DNA of 5,587 bases from JBEVEP01 sp040512755 (lineage in GTDB: Bacteria; Pseudomonadota; Alphaproteobacteria; Rhizobiales; Rhizobiaceae), in NCBI GenBank assembly GCA_040512755.1, contig JBEVEP010000380.1:1-5587 (forward strand). Direction: 5' to 3'. How positions within the stretch are numbered: the stretch's first letter is position 1; each line of letters starts with the position of its first letter. Shown here in pieces: positions 5,423 to 5,587 of this stretch. A program made the translations under genes and the position numbers. The notes beneath the pieces are model-generated. The model was not told the origin of the DNA, ran no database searches, and worked only from the letters and a program-made list of their open reading frames with translations.

Positions 5423-5587
5423 ATGAAAATGGCGAGGCGCAAGTCGGCATATCAGCAGTATCAACTCACGCAGGCGGCCCGGGCGTTCAGCCGCGCCGGA
5501 TTCCCGGTTCATCGGGCGAAGGTCACCAGCAAGGACGTGATCCTCTATTTCACGCCCGACATTGCTGATGACGCGTTCGAAGAACCC
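5423..5587 (+). CDS. Small hypothetical protein of integrase-adjacent type, partial (C-terminus beyond the right edge)
   Basis: An open frame of 55 codons runs off the window. It starts MKMARRKSAYQQ and continues LTQAARAFSRAGFPVHRAKV (15-34), then TSKDVILYF (35-43) and an acidic stretch. The shape (Arg/Lys-rich start, a helix beginning LTQA, a G-x-x-V-x-R-x-x-V strand, then a beta strand with VI) resembles short proteins often encoded just upstream of tyrosine integrases in proteobacterial prophages and islands. This is recalled family resemblance, not a search result. Start choice is open: the ATG at 5429 has GGTG 8 bases upstream, while the ATG at 5423 is only 2 bases from it. The right arm of the 9-bp inverted repeat ends 3 bases before the first ATG, so folding would affect access to the start. 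Confidence 0.6.
   Translation, partial: MKMARRKSAYQQYQLTQAARAFSRAGFPVHRAKVTSKDVILYFTPDIADDAFEEP

Noticed and set aside
5110..5442. Minus-strand open frames of 110, 91 and 68 codons over the 3' end of the MerR-like gene and the spacer
   Set aside because: They overlap one another and the better supported plus-strand gene, have no good start sites and show no recognisable motifs.

Overview
The window looks like a chromosomal segment of a GC-rich proteobacterium, most likely an alphaproteobacterium (for example sphingomonad- or rhizobial-like). I infer this from the high GC of the coding third positions, the strongly YjcH/ActP-like acetate transport pair, and the style of the genes at the right edge. 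The exact taxon cannot be fixed from sequence reading alone.

Left part (1-2909, all minus strand): a compact three-gene operon transcribed right to left. yjcH (DUF485 small membrane protein) overlaps actP (cation/acetate symporter) by an ATGA. After actP comes a CBS-pair/DUF294 nucleotidyltransferase-like protein, cut by the left edge of the window. Together these suggest acetate or other short monocarboxylate uptake with a cytoplasmic nucleotide-sensing partner. The start of the third gene is odd: the expected ATGA overlap with actP reads CTGA.

Middle (2910-4479): a gene-free stretch of about 283 bases upstream of yjcH holds two inverted repeats, one close to the yjcH start. Beyond it lie an EamA/DMT-superfamily permease with ten predicted membrane segments and, 150 bases further upstream, a dodecin. 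Both are on the minus strand.

Right part (4480-5587): base use becomes less GC-rich and the coding strand switches to plus. A divergent intergenic region carries two perfect dyads whose centres are 31 bp apart, one overlapping a consensus TTGACA. Downstream is a 190-residue protein with a MerR-like N-terminal DNA-binding domain and a C-terminal half that I cannot assign. Next comes a 127-base spacer bounded by a perfect 9-bp inverted repeat with further nested stems inside. The window ends in the first 55 codons of a small gene that resembles short hypothetical proteins often found beside tyrosine integrases. The right-hand block may therefore be the edge of an integrated element, but no integrase or att site is visible.

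I see no rRNA, tRNA, CRISPR array, insertion sequence or convincing intrinsic terminator. The most unusual signals are the regulatory dyads of the MerR-like gene, the structured spacer after it, and the CTGA start anomaly.
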